This document shows, one piece after another, positions 35,085-44,011 of a DNA stretch of 64,000 bases (the first letter of the stretch is position 1; each line of letters begins with the position of its first letter). The notes under the pieces were generated by a model. The model was not told the origin of the DNA. It worked only from the letters and a program-made list of their open reading frames with translations, and ran no database searches. Origin of the DNA: DATAOG01 sp963782885 (GTDB lineage Bacteria; Pseudomonadota; Alphaproteobacteria; Geminicoccales; Geminicoccaceae); contig CAWALL010000015.1 in the NCBI GenBank assembly GCA_963782885.1, positions 124,001 through 188,000 of the forward strand, read 5' to 3'. A program made the position numbers and the translations under genes.

Positions 35085-35774
35085 ATGGCGAAACAGATGG
35101 TCCGGTTGGCGGCCGTTCTCAAGCTGGCCTCGGCGGTCGCGCTCGGGACCACGACGCCGGCAGCGGCGGCGAGCGATGCCTGCCGGATCGTCGTGCTCGG
35201 CGATTCCCTGACCTCGGCCTATGGGCTCGACGTCGCCCAGGGCTTTCCGGCCGAGCTCCAGCGGCAACTCGACGCGGCAGGCTACCGGTGCACGGTGCTC
35301 GACGCCGGGGTCGCCGGCGACACCTCGGCGGGCGGACGCGCACGCCTCGACTGGGTGCTCGGCGACCGGCCGAGCCACGCGATCGTCGAGCTCGGCGGCA
35401 ACGATGCGCTGCGCGCGCTGCCGCCCGAGGAGCTGGAGCGCAATCTCGACGCGATCGTCACGCGACTGCAGGACCGGGGCGTGAGCGTGCTGCTCGCCGG
35501 CATGCTGGCGCCGCCCAACCTCGGTGAGGACTACGGCCGCGCGTTCGCCGCGGTCTACGCCCGGGTCGCCGCCGAGCACGACGTGCCGCTCTATCGCTTC
35601 TTCCTCGACGGCGTCGCCGGCCATCCGGAGTTGACCCAACCGGATGGCATTCACCCGACCGCCGAAGGCATCGCGCTGATCGTCCGGCGCATCCTGCCGA
35701 CGGTCGAAGCCTGGCTCGATCGCGGCCGGCAGGCGGCGCCCGGCAGCAACCGGTCGTCAACGATTGCCCGCTAG
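35085..35774 (+). CDS. tesA: Arylesterase / lysophospholipase TesA (SGNH hydrolase)
   Basis: Periplasmic esterase of the SGNH/GDSL family, 229 residues. A signal peptide (1 to about 29) precedes RIVVLGDSLTSAYGL with nucleophile Ser41; further blocks are AGDTSAGG, GGND with Asn106, and DGIHPT with Asp187 and His190. All catalytic residues are present. It is divergent from ybbA-ybbP, the arrangement seen in enterobacteria and many alphaproteobacteria. Confidence 0.93.
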   Translation: MAKQMVRLAAVLKLASAVALGTTTPAAAASDACRIVVLGDSLTSAYGLDVAQGFPAELQRQLDAAGYRCTVLDAGVAGDTSAGGRARLDWVLGDRPSHAIVELGGNDALRALPPEELERNLDAIVTRLQDRGVSVLLAGMLAPPNLGEDYGRAFAAVYARVAAEHDVPLYRFFLDGVAGHPELTQPDGIHPTAEGIALIVRRILPTVEAWLDRGRQAAPGSNRSSTIAR

Positions 35775-36013
35775 CGCTTTGCCCGCGGAGACGGGGCGCT
35801 GGTCCGAGGGCGCGACCCAGAGGCCACCCGCAGCCCTCACAACCGGTCGTCGAGTTCCTTTCCGCACCGTTCGCGCGCCGAGCCGGCCGGGCGCGAAAAA
35901 TGGGGATTCGAGCTGTAGAAAGTCGCGCCGCAGCCTTGTCTCACGACGGGGCTTGGTGTCGACTGACTGTCATGGCCACCGCATGGGACCGCTCGGTGTT
36001 GGTGTATAGTGGC

Positions 36014-37282
36014 ATGACCTCTCGCGAGATGACCGAGTACCGGCTCGGCAGCTATCTCGCGAACCTGCCTGAGATCGCCGCCCGGCTCGGCAGCCGGCCC
36101 CAACTGTGGCAGATCCAGAAGATCGCCACGAGCGAGCTCAGCGCGGTCTTCGTCGCCGAGGGGCCGAGTGGCGAGGTCTGCATCAAGCAGGCGCTCGCCT
36201 GCACTCTGGATCTCGGCAAACAGTGGCCGCTGCCGCTCGAGCGGATCATCTTCGAGGAAGCGGCGCTGACGCTCTACGCCCGCTTCGCTTCCGGGCTCGT
36301 GCCCCGCGTGCTGCACTACAATTCCGAGCAGTCGCTGCTGATCCTGGAGCGGCTGCATCCGCATGTCACGCTGCGTCGGGGCCTGATCAGGGCCACCGTC
36401 TATCCCCGCTTCGCCGAGCAGATCGGCAAGTTCCTGGGCGAGACCTTGTTCCGGACCTCGGACCTGGCCATGGCGGCCGCCGAGAAGAAGGAGCGGATCG
36501 CCTTCTTCTGCGGCAATGCCGAAATCGGCCGGCTGGCCGAGCATCTGACCTTCACGGAGCCGTACCTGGAGACGCCCCAGAACCGCTGGACCACGCCGGA
36601 GCTCGACGAGCTCGCGGGCGCGATCCGTCAGGACGACGCGCTGAAGAGGGCGGTCTCGGCGGTCAAGCAGAGCTTCATGGCCGAGCCGCAGGCGCTGATC
36701 CACGGCAATCTGCACACCGGCTCGATCCTGGTCACCGAGACCGATACCAAGGTGATCGACCCGATCTGCGCATGCTTCGGCCCGATCGGCTTCGATCTCG
36801 GCACCCTGATCGGGCACCTGCTGATCGGCTATTTCAGCCAGCCGGGCCACGCCCCGAGCCACGCCCCGCGGGGCACCTACGAAGGCTGGCTGGCCGGCAC
36901 CGTCGAGCAGGTCTGGCACGGGTTCCACGATCGCTTCCTCGGTCTCTGGCGGAGCGCCCATGCCGGCGATGCCTACCCCGAGGCGCTGTTCGCCGGCGCG
37001 GGCGGGGCGGAATCGTTGCGCATCGCCCAAAAGGAGTACATGCGCCGGATCTTCGAGGACACGCTCCGCTTTGCCGGGACGACGATCATCCGCGCCACGC
37101 TCGGCCGCCGCCACGTCGCTGATTTCGAGCAGATCGAGGATCGCGAGCGGCGCGCCGCCTGCGAGCGCCCGGCCGTGCTGCTGGCGCGCGAGCTGATCAA
37201 GGACGCTCACTACGTCAGCGACATCGCCGAGGTCATGGAGGTCGCCCGGCAGCTGCGGGAGGGCACGGCGCCGGCTGGGTGA
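36014..37282 (+). CDS. MtnK-like S-methyl-5-thioribose kinase family protein, active site altered
   Basis: Aminoglycoside-phosphotransferase-fold protein of 422 residues, full length for MtnK, which phosphorylates methylthioribose in methionine salvage. The overall fit is good (EVCIKQALAC, FLGETLFRTSDLA, LHTGSILVTETDTKVIDP, GFDLGTLIGHLLIGYFSQPG). However the catalytic HGD reads HGN (Asn232) and the metal motif DPE reads DPI (249-251). Either it is inactive or diverged, or the sequence has errors. The start ATG 36014 is the third in-frame candidate (35972 and 36029 are alternatives). No mtnA lies beside it. Confidence 0.7.
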   Translation: MTSREMTEYRLGSYLANLPEIAARLGSRPQLWQIQKIATSELSAVFVAEGPSGEVCIKQALACTLDLGKQWPLPLERIIFEEAALTLYARFASGLVPRVLHYNSEQSLLILERLHPHVTLRRGLIRATVYPRFAEQIGKFLGETLFRTSDLAMAAAEKKERIAFFCGNAEIGRLAEHLTFTEPYLETPQNRWTTPELDELAGAIRQDDALKRAVSAVKQSFMAEPQALIHGNLHTGSILVTETDTKVIDPICACFGPIGFDLGTLIGHLLIGYFSQPGHAPSHAPRGTYEGWLAGTVEQVWHGFHDRFLGLWRSAHAGDAYPEALFAGAGGAESLRIAQKEYMRRIFEDTLRFAGTTIIRATLGRRHVADFEQIEDRERRAACERPAVLLARELIKDAHYVSDIAEVMEVARQLREGTAPAG

Positions 37283-37319
37283 GCCGGTGCGGGCGAGCGC
37301 CGCAGCCGGTCCCGGGCGA

Positions 37320-38147
37320 TCAGTCGGAGTCGTGGATCGTGACCCGGGTCCATTGCTGCGCGATCCGGGTCAGATCCGGATTGGCGGCCAGGAACAGATT
37401 GAAGTCCTTGTCGCCCGCCGGTTTGCCATCGTCGAGGATCGCGGTCCGGATCTCGCTCCGGGTGGTGCCCGCCGGCAGCGTCAGAATGCCCTGCAGGGCG
37501 GCGTAGTCGGCCCCGGCGTGGGCGGTGCCGTCGACCGTCGAGTAGATCAGGACCAGGAGGTCGTCGATCGGCCGCGACAGCTCGACCGTGAACACGACCT
37601 CGCCGGCCTTTTCGGTGACGTCGTCGGGCGCGGTCTTGACCGAGAGCACCGGCAGGTCGGGCCCGGGCTGTGCCGTTGGCTTCGGCCCGGCCGCGGGTTT
37701 TGGACCGGCCTGCTCCGGCGTTGCCCGAGTGGCCGCGACCTCGGGCGTCGCCGGCTGGGGTGACGAGGCTGCGGCCGCCGGCTCGGCGGCACGGTCGGTC
37801 GCCAGAGCGCGCCTGGTCAGGGGCGCCCGCTCGACCACCTGATCCTGTTCGACCCAGACCACGTCCGAGCCGACCTCGATCGCGGTCCGCCCGTCCTGCC
37901 AGCCGTGGAACGAGCCGGTCAGCGTCTGGCCCTCGGCGGTCGTGACCCGAATCCGCTGCAGCCGGTGGATCGGGATCTGACGCATGCCGCCCTCGGCGCG
38001 GCGGATGACGAGAGTATTGCGGCTCGCATCGACGATCGCGCCCTCGATCGTCTCGCCGCCCGCGAGCACGAAGGTCTCGGCCTGCGCCGGCATGGCGAAC
38101 AGCCAGCCGGCGATTCCGGCGACCACGACCAGACCTGGCGGGCCCAT
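37320..38147 (-). CDS. Periplasmic Calx-beta domain protein
   Basis: Last gene of a three-gene unit (39920 to 37320). The 275-residue protein has a signal peptide (ending MPAQA at about 20), an N-terminal Sm-like beta part (FVLAGGETIEGAIVDASRNT, VTTAEGQTLTGSFHGWQDGR), a Pro/Ala-rich linker (about 130-175) and a C-terminal Calx-beta domain (EKAGEVVFTVELSRPIDDLL, HAGADYAALQGILTLPAGTT, AILDDGKPAGDKDFNLFLA). Calx-beta folds bind calcium or ligands at the cell surface. Its role with the TAXI protein is unknown. Confidence 0.82.
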   Translation of the reverse strand: MGPPGLVVVAGIAGWLFAMPAQAETFVLAGGETIEGAIVDASRNTLVIRRAEGGMRQIPIHRLQRIRVTTAEGQTLTGSFHGWQDGRTAIEVGSDVVWVEQDQVVERAPLTRRALATDRAAEPAAAASSPQPATPEVAATRATPEQAGPKPAAGPKPTAQPGPDLPVLSVKTAPDDVTEKAGEVVFTVELSRPIDDLLVLIYSTVDGTAHAGADYAALQGILTLPAGTTRSEIRTAILDDGKPAGDKDFNLFLAANPDLTRIAQQWTRVTIHDSD

Positions 38148-38163
38148 GGCGGCGCGCCCCCGG

Positions 38164-39180
38164 TCAGGGCTTCTTGAGTTCGTCGAGGTCGGCGCGCGCG
38201 GCGGCCAGGCGATGCCAGCCCGGCACCGGCGCCCGCAGATCGACCTCCCGCCATTTGGCATGATACGGCGCCTGCTTGAGCCGGTCAAAATCGGCGAAGA
38301 AATGGTCGACGAAGCGCTTGACCTTGGCGCTGCGCGGGCTGTCCGCAGGGCAGTCGTAAGCCGCCATCACGGCGCCCACCGCCAGGGTCGGCACGCTCTC
38401 CCCGGGCGCGATCAGCTTCGGATAGGACGCCGCCGTGAGCGTCGCCGGCAGATAGGCGGCATGCACCCGGTCGGCGGGGATCGGCAGCAGCTTGAGCCCC
38501 GAATCGGCCTCGATCTGGGTCACCAGCGTGAGCGGCTGGCCGCCGACGAAGATCAGCGCCGCGATCTCGCCGGCGCGCAGCTTGGCGAGCGCCTCGGGCT
38601 CGGGGAAGGTGGTGGGGTCGACCTCGACGCCGAGCTCATCGAAGATGATGCCGGCGGTCATGAACGTCCCGCTGCCTTCGGTGCCGAAGTTGACCCGCTG
38701 GCCGCGCAGGTCGTCGACCGAGGCGAACTCCGCGCGCGCCAGCAGATGGACCTCCTCGTTGTACAGTTTGGTAATGTACGCGATCTTGTCCTCGATGCCC
38801 GGATACAGATTGGTCCGCTTGTAGAAATCGAGGACGTCGGACTGGACGATCGCGATATCGATGCCGCGCAGCAGCAGCAGATCCTCGATGTTGCGGACCG
38901 AGCCCTTGCCGATCACCGGCACGACCCGAAGGTCGTAGCCCTGGTCGAAGGCATCGGCGAGGTCCGAGGCGATCTTGACGTAGGTGCCCGTGATGCCACC
39001 CGAGATGATGCCCACCGTCGCGCCGTTGACCAGCTCCCGCTGCTTGGGAATGTCGGCGGCGTGACCGACGACCGCGCCCTGGAGGCCGGCCGCCAGCATT
39101 GAGAGAGCAACGACAATTCGTGACAAGGTCCCGGCTCCGGTGTACGGCTGGCGGTCGGCGACAGCACGCCGCCCGGTCAC
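38164..39180 (-). CDS. TAXI-family TRAP solute-binding protein
   Basis: Periplasmic binding protein of the TRAP-associated extracytoplasmic immunogenic type, 338 residues. A signal segment (LSRIVVALSMLAAGLQGAVV) precedes VNGATVGIISGGITGTYVKI, the family's ligand-binding start; FGTEGSGTFMTAGIIFDELG and LRAGEIAALIFVGGQP follow. Its GTG start at 39180 overlaps the upstream stop (GTGA), so translation is coupled. No TRAP membrane subunits accompany it; instead it lies between a coiled-coil protein and a Calx-beta protein, so it may act as a ligand sensor rather than in transport. Confidence 0.85.
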   Translation of the reverse strand: MTGRRAVADRQPYTGAGTLSRIVVALSMLAAGLQGAVVGHAADIPKQRELVNGATVGIISGGITGTYVKIASDLADAFDQGYDLRVVPVIGKGSVRNIEDLLLLRGIDIAIVQSDVLDFYKRTNLYPGIEDKIAYITKLYNEEVHLLARAEFASVDDLRGQRVNFGTEGSGTFMTAGIIFDELGVEVDPTTFPEPEALAKLRAGEIAALIFVGGQPLTLVTQIEADSGLKLLPIPADRVHAAYLPATLTAASYPKLIAPGESVPTLAVGAVMAAYDCPADSPRSAKVKRFVDHFFADFDRLKQAPYHAKWREVDLRAPVPGWHRLAAARADLDELKKP

Positions 39181-39920
39181 TGCCAGCCCATGAACTGCTT
39201 GATCTTGGCGTCGGTCAGCGAGCGCAGCGATTTGAGCTCGGCCTCGAGGGCCGCCTGGTGGGCGCGCGTCGATGTCAGCTCCTCGCTCAGATCGGTGATC
39301 TTGGCCCGGGCCAGGGCGAGATCGGCCTGAAGCTGCTGCGTGTCACCGCCGTCGGCACCGGCCGGTGCATCGGCCGCGACCGCCGCCGGGCTGTCGGCAG
39401 GCGGCAAAGTCTCGAGCACCGACCCGCTGCGCCCCGGCGCCTTGAGCTCGGCCGCCGCTGCGGTCTCGATCGGCGTGGCCTCCGGGCCTTTGACGAGCCC
39501 GGTCACCACCTCGCCGGTGCGCGCCTGCTTGACCATCTGCTCGAGCTCGACGATCCGCTCCTTGAGCGCCACCCGTTCCCTCCGCAGCTGCACCAGTTCG
39601 CGCGCCCCGCCCTCCGCGGTGGCGGCGGGCTCCGCCGGCGGCGGGCACGACGCGTCGGGCGGCGACCCGGCCGCAGCTTCGGGCGCCGACCGCATCCCTT
39701 CGAGGCCCTGCCGGAGGGCGGTCAGGCTGGTCTTGAGATCGCCGAGCGTGCTCGAGAGCCGGTCGAGCGACGTGGCCTGATCCACGGCCGGCGGACTCGC
39801 AGCCCAGCCGGAGCCTGGCGCCGCCACGCTCGCCGTCAGCAGTGCCAAGGTAAGGCCGGCGTAGCTCCGCCGGCCGAACCCTCGACCGCTCGACCGTGCG
39901 ACGCTCGACATAACAGCCAT
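39177..39920 (-). CDS. Periplasmic coiled-coil protein
   Basis: First gene of the coiled-coil/TAXI/Calx-beta unit. The 247-residue product has a signal peptide (to about residue 41), a short helix (LDRLSSTLGDLKTSLTALRQ), and two coiled coils: REERV-type around RRERVALKERIVELEQMVKQ and LQADLALARAKITDLSEELT to the end (SLTDAKIKQFMGWQ), separated by an Ala/Pro/Gly linker. Probably trimeric or dimeric; function unknown. An upstream AGGTGAG site and the ATG at 39920 set the start. Coupled to the TAXI gene by a GTGA overlap. Confidence 0.75.
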   Translation of the reverse strand: MAVMSSVARSSGRGFGRRSYAGLTLALLTASVAAPGSGWAASPPAVDQATSLDRLSSTLGDLKTSLTALRQGLEGMRSAPEAAAGSPPDASCPPPAEPAATAEGGARELVQLRRERVALKERIVELEQMVKQARTGEVVTGLVKGPEATPIETAAAAELKAPGRSGSVLETLPPADSPAAVAADAPAGADGGDTQQLQADLALARAKITDLSEELTSTRAHQAALEAELKSLRSLTDAKIKQFMGWQ

Positions 39921-39970
39921 GGCGCGCTCACCTGCTCGCAACTACACCGCCATTAAGCGACAATTGCGAA

Positions 39971-39998
39971 ATTATAAAAGCTCTAGTGGGTCGAACAA
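39971..39998 (-). promoter_or_regulatory. Candidate sigma-70 promoter for the coiled-coil/TAXI/Calx-beta unit
   Basis: On the minus strand TTGTTC (39998-39993) and TATAAT (39976-39971) are separated by 16 bases; the -10 is a perfect consensus. Transcription would start near 39964, about 44 bases before the ATG at 39920. The whole 318-base gap between 39921 and 40238 is AT-rich at its centre and holds no gene; it also carries the nadE control region. Confidence 0.6.
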
Positions 39999-40238
39999 AG
40001 AGAAATCGAGTCCCACACCTGATCGGATATTGGATCAAAGATACATAACAATACCGGCGATTTCTTCGCAAATTTGAGGAAATCTCCATCTAAGAGAGAA
40101 ATGTGAATGAATTCCCTTGAGGCGAGATCGTGGCGGTGAGCCCGGACCCGCTTCGCGCGCTAGGTGGTCGGGCAGCGGCGGGCTATATTTTGAACCCAGA
40201 CATCCTCCGCGTCCCGAACTCGAGGAGCCCGAGCCGCC

Positions 40239-41966
40239 GTGAGCGCCGACCTGACCATCGCGATCGCCCAGACCAACCCGACCGTCGGCGACGTCGCCGG
40301 CAACCTCGAGCGGATCCGCAGCCATTGCCGCCAGGCGGCAGCCGCCGGCGCCGATCTGGTGGTGTTCTCGGAGCTGGTGGTGGTCGGCTATCCGCCCGAG
40401 GACCTGGTGCTCAAGCCGGCCCTGCAGGAGGCCGCGCGCGAGGCGGTCGAAACCCTCGCCACCGACACCGCCGGGGGCGGCCCGGCGGTGATTGTGGGCG
40501 CCCCCTGGGTCGACCGGGGCAAGCTCTACAACGCGATGCTGCTGCTCCAGGGCGGCCGGCTGGTGACCGCCCGCTACAAGCACGATCTGCCCAACTACGG
40601 CGTGTTCGACGAGAAGCGGGTGTTCGCGCAGGGACCGATGCCCGGACCGATGGCCTTCCCGCTCGCCGGCGGTGACCGGGTCCGGATCGGCGGCATGGTC
40701 TGCGAGGACATGTGGACCGAGGAGGTCGCCGAGGCGCTCCAGGAGTCCGGCGCCGAGATCCTGATCGTGCCCAACGGCTCGCCGTTCGAGCACGACAAGC
40801 CGGACATCCGCCTCAATCTCGCGGTCGCGCGGGTGACCGAGACCGGCCTGCCGCTGATCTACTGCAACCAGGTCGGCGGCCAGGACGAGCTGGTGTTCGA
40901 CGGCGCCTCGTTCGTGCTCAACGCCGACCGCCGGCTCGCCGCGCAGGCGAGCGCCTTCGAGGAGCAGCTGCTGGTCACCCGCTGGCAGCGGGACGAGGGC
41001 GAGCTCTGGCGCTGTGTCGAGGGCGAGATCGCTTCGCCGCTCTCCGAGCTCGAGGCGATCTACCGTGCGATGTGCCTGGGTCTTGCCGACTACGTCGACA
41101 AGAACCGCTTCCCGGGCGTCGTGCTCGGCCTGTCGGGCGGCATCAATTCGGCGCTCTCGGCGGCGGTCGCGGTCGACGCGCTCGGCCCCGAGCGGGTGCA
41201 CGCGGTGATGATGCCCTCCCGCTACACCTCGACCGAGAGCCTCGAGGACGCCGAGGCGGTCGCGCAGGCGCTCGGCATCCGCCTCGACAGCGTGCCGATC
41301 GAGCCCGCGGTCGCGGGCTTCGGGACCATGCTGGAGCCGCTGTTCGCCGGCCGGGCCCCGGACATCACCGAGGAGAATTTGCAGGCCCGGGTGCGTGGCG
41401 TGCTGCTGATGGCGATCTCGAACAAGCTGGGCTCGATGGTCCTGACCACCGGCAATAAATCCGAGATGTCGGTCGGCTACGCCACCCTCTACGGCGACAT
41501 GTGCGGCGGCTATTCGGTGCTCAAGGACGTCTACAAGACGACCGTGTTCGCGCTTGCCGGCTGGCGCAATCAGCATCTGCCGGCGGGCGCCAGGGGGCCG
41601 GCGGGCCGGGTCGTCCCGGAGCGGATCATCACTAAGCCGCCCTCGGCCGAACTGCGCGCGAACCAGACCGACCAGGACAGCCTGCCGCCCTACGATCTGC
41701 TCGACCAGATCCTGCAGGGGCTGGTCGAGCAGGACCTCGCGGTCCGCGAGCTGGTCGCCAGGGGCTTCGACCCGGCGGTCGTGCGCCAGGTCTCGGACCT
41801 GCTCGACCTCGCCGAGTACAAGCGCCGCCAGGCGCCGCCGGGGGTCAAGATCACCCGCAAAGCGTTCGGCCGCGACCGCCGCTACCCGATCACCAACGCC
41901 TTCCGCAAGCTGCCCCTGGCCGATGCGCTCGCGGCCCGCACCGACCCGCCGCCCGCCACCGAGTGA
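40239..41966 (+). CDS. nadE: Glutamine-dependent NAD+ synthetase NadE
   Basis: Makes NAD+ from deamido-NAD, ATP and glutamine. The 575-residue protein has an N-terminal nitrilase-type glutaminase with Glu45, Lys114 and Cys155 (VFSELVVVGYPPEDL, ARYKHDLPNY, GGMVCEDMW) and a C-terminal synthetase domain with KSEMSVGYATLYGDM. The ATP PP-loop reads SGGINS, not the conserved SGGxDS: Asn303 replaces Asp, one base from GAT to AAT. The GTG at 40239 starts the protein after GAGGAG. Activity may be lowered unless the base is a sequence error. Confidence 0.9.
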   Translation: MSADLTIAIAQTNPTVGDVAGNLERIRSHCRQAAAAGADLVVFSELVVVGYPPEDLVLKPALQEAAREAVETLATDTAGGGPAVIVGAPWVDRGKLYNAMLLLQGGRLVTARYKHDLPNYGVFDEKRVFAQGPMPGPMAFPLAGGDRVRIGGMVCEDMWTEEVAEALQESGAEILIVPNGSPFEHDKPDIRLNLAVARVTETGLPLIYCNQVGGQDELVFDGASFVLNADRRLAAQASAFEEQLLVTRWQRDEGELWRCVEGEIASPLSELEAIYRAMCLGLADYVDKNRFPGVVLGLSGGINSALSAAVAVDALGPERVHAVMMPSRYTSTESLEDAEAVAQALGIRLDSVPIEPAVAGFGTMLEPLFAGRAPDITEENLQARVRGVLLMAISNKLGSMVLTTGNKSEMSVGYATLYGDMCGGYSVLKDVYKTTVFALAGWRNQHLPAGARGPAGRVVPERIITKPPSAELRANQTDQDSLPPYDLLDQILQGLVEQDLAVRELVARGFDPAVVRQVSDLLDLAEYKRRQAPPGVKITRKAFGRDRRYPITNAFRKLPLADALAARTDPPPATE

Positions 41967-42083
41967 CCGGGCGACGTCGGGCGGAGGCGATCTAATCCGG
42001 CCAGAGCGTGTGGAACCCCGGGGCGGGGTCCGCCATTCCTGATATCGTCGTGTCCAAAGAATCGCGCTGGAGGGAATGCCGTC

Positions 42084-42266
42084 GTGGAATGGATCCTCGG
42101 AATCATCGTCCTGATCCTCGATATCTGGGCGATCGTCAGTATCTTCGGCAGCGGCGCCTCGGTCGGCGCCAAGGTGCTCTGGATCCTTTTGATCCTGATC
42201 CTGCCGGTGATCGGGTTCATCATCTGGTTCTTCGCGGGGCCGAGGTCGAGCACCGCGACGGCCTGA
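42084..42266 (+). CDS. Small PLDc_N-domain membrane protein
   Basis: A 60-residue protein with two membrane segments and the PLDc_N-type pattern IWAIVSIFGSGASVGAKVLW followed by ILPVIGFIIWFFAGPR. Proteins of this type are found alone or in front of phospholipase D nuclease domains; alone their role is unknown. The GTG at 42084 follows GGAGGGA. Confidence 0.7.
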   Translation: MEWILGIIVLILDIWAIVSIFGSGASVGAKVLWILLILILPVIGFIIWFFAGPRSSTATA

Positions 42267-42418
42267 GCGGCGGCCCGGCCCGCTGGCCGCGCGGCCGCGA
42301 GCATGGACCCGGGCTGCAGCATCTGCTACCGATCGGCGGTCGCGCGGGTGAAAGCCTGAACGCGCGGCAGAGACCGTTGCCCCGACGACCTTTGTGAGGC
42401 ATCGTCCGCGCGCCCACC

Positions 42419-44011
42419 ATGACCGAGCGGATCTATCTCTACGACACCACGCTGCGCGACGGCGGCCAGACCCAGGGCGTCGATTTCACGGTCGCCGACA
42501 AGGCCGCGATCGCGCGGATGCTCGACGAACTGGGCGTCGACTACATCGAGGGCGGCTGGCCGGGCGCCAATCCGACCGACGACGGTTTTTTCCGAACGCC
42601 TCCGGGCTTGAAGCACGCGAAGCTCGCCGCCTTTGGCATGACCCGGCGGCCGGGCCGGAGCGCCGCCAACGATCCGGGGCTCGCCGCCCTGTTCCAGGCC
42701 AGGACCGAGGTGATCACGCTGGTCGGCAAGAGCGCGCCCCGCCAGGTCGAGCTGGTCGGCGCCGCGCTCGATGAGAATCTGCGCATGATCGAGGACAGCG
42801 TGGCCGAGGCCGGCCGGCACGCGGCCGAGGTCATGTTCGACGCCGAGCATTTCTTCGACGGCTACGCCGCGGATCCGGGGTATGCCGAGGCTTGCCTGCA
42901 GGCGGCGGCCGCGGGCGGCGCCCGCTGGCTCGTGCTCTGCGACACCAACGGCGGCCGCCTGCCGCACGAGATCGGGCGCACGGTCGAGCGAGTGACCCGG
43001 GAAATCCCGCCCGAGCGCCTCGGCATCCATACCCACAACGACACCGAGAACGCGGTCGCGGGCAGCCTCGCCGCAATCCAGGCCGGCTGCCGCCAGGTCC
43101 AGGGCACCCTCAACGGCCTCGGCGAACGCTGCGGCAACGCCAATCTGGTTGCCCTGATCCCGACGCTGATGCTCAAGCTCGGCTATGCGACCGGGCTTTG
43201 CGAGGCCGGGCTCCGCCATCTGACCGAGCTGTCGCGGGCGCTCGATGAGCGGCTCAACCGGACGCCCGACCGACATGCCGCCTACGTCGGCGCCAGCGCG
43301 TTCACCCACAAGGCGGGCCTGCACGCCTCGGCGGTGGTCAAGGACCCGAGCAGCTACGAGCACATCCCGCCCGAGGTGGTCGGCAACCAGCGCCACATCG
43401 TGGTCTCGGACCAGGCGGGCCGCGCCAGCCTGGTCAAGCGGCTCGAGGAGATCGACCTCGAGGCGCCGCCGTCCGAGGCCGAGATCCGGGCCCTGCTGCG
43501 CGAGGTCAAGGAGCGCGAGGCCAACGGCTACGCCTACGAGGGCGCGGACGCGAGCTTCGAGCTGCTGGCGCGCCGCACGCTCGGCCAGGTGCCAGACTAC
43601 TTCCGCCTGCTGAGCTTCCGGATCATCGACGAGCGTCGCTTCAACGCCAGGAACGAGCTGGTCACGCTCTCCGAAGCGACCATCAAGGTCGAGGTCGGCG
43701 GCGCCACGCGCATGATCGTGGCCGAGGGCAACGGCCCGGTCCACGCCCTCGACACCGCGCTCCGCCAGGCGCTGTCGGCGACCTACCCGGCGCTCGAGCA
43801 CATGCATCTGGCCGACTACAAGGTCCGCATCCTGACGCCGGAGGCCGGCACCGCGGCGGTCACCCGGGTGATCATCGAGAGCGCCGACGATCAGGGACAG
43901 CGCTGGTCGACGGTCGGCGTCTCGACCAACGTGATCGATGCCTCCTACAACGCGCTGCACGACAGCATCACCTACAAGCTGTTCGTCGACCGCGCCCAAG
44001 CCGCCCGCTGA
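42419..44011 (+). CDS. cimA: (R)-citramalate synthase CimA
   Basis: Condenses pyruvate and acetyl-CoA to citramalate, the first step of the threonine-independent isoleucine pathway. The 530-residue protein has the HMGL-like TIM barrel with DTTLRDGGQTQ (9-19), the metal-binding HTHNDTENAVAGS, GTLNGLGERCGNAN, SAFTHKAGLHASAV and a C-terminal LeuA dimerisation-type domain (TIKVEVGGATRMIVAEGNGP). The motif DGGQ differs from the usual DGAQ but is tolerated. Its stop is immediately followed by the trmJ ATG, so the two are co-translated. Confidence 0.92.
   Translation: MTERIYLYDTTLRDGGQTQGVDFTVADKAAIARMLDELGVDYIEGGWPGANPTDDGFFRTPPGLKHAKLAAFGMTRRPGRSAANDPGLAALFQARTEVITLVGKSAPRQVELVGAALDENLRMIEDSVAEAGRHAAEVMFDAEHFFDGYAADPGYAEACLQAAAAGGARWLVLCDTNGGRLPHEIGRTVERVTREIPPERLGIHTHNDTENAVAGSLAAIQAGCRQVQGTLNGLGERCGNANLVALIPTLMLKLGYATGLCEAGLRHLTELSRALDERLNRTPDRHAAYVGASAFTHKAGLHASAVVKDPSSYEHIPPEVVGNQRHIVVSDQAGRASLVKRLEEIDLEAPPSEAEIRALLREVKEREANGYAYEGADASFELLARRTLGQVPDYFRLLSFRIIDERRFNARNELVTLSEATIKVEVGGATRMIVAEGNGPVHALDTALRQALSATYPALEHMHLADYKVRILTPEAGTAAVTRVIIESADDQGQRWSTVGVSTNVIDASYNALHDSITYKLFVDRAQAAR

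Noticed and set aside
42577..42600. T6 run in cimA as another frameshift
   Set aside because: The homologous frame continues unchanged through the run (DGFFRTPPGL), so no lesion is present.
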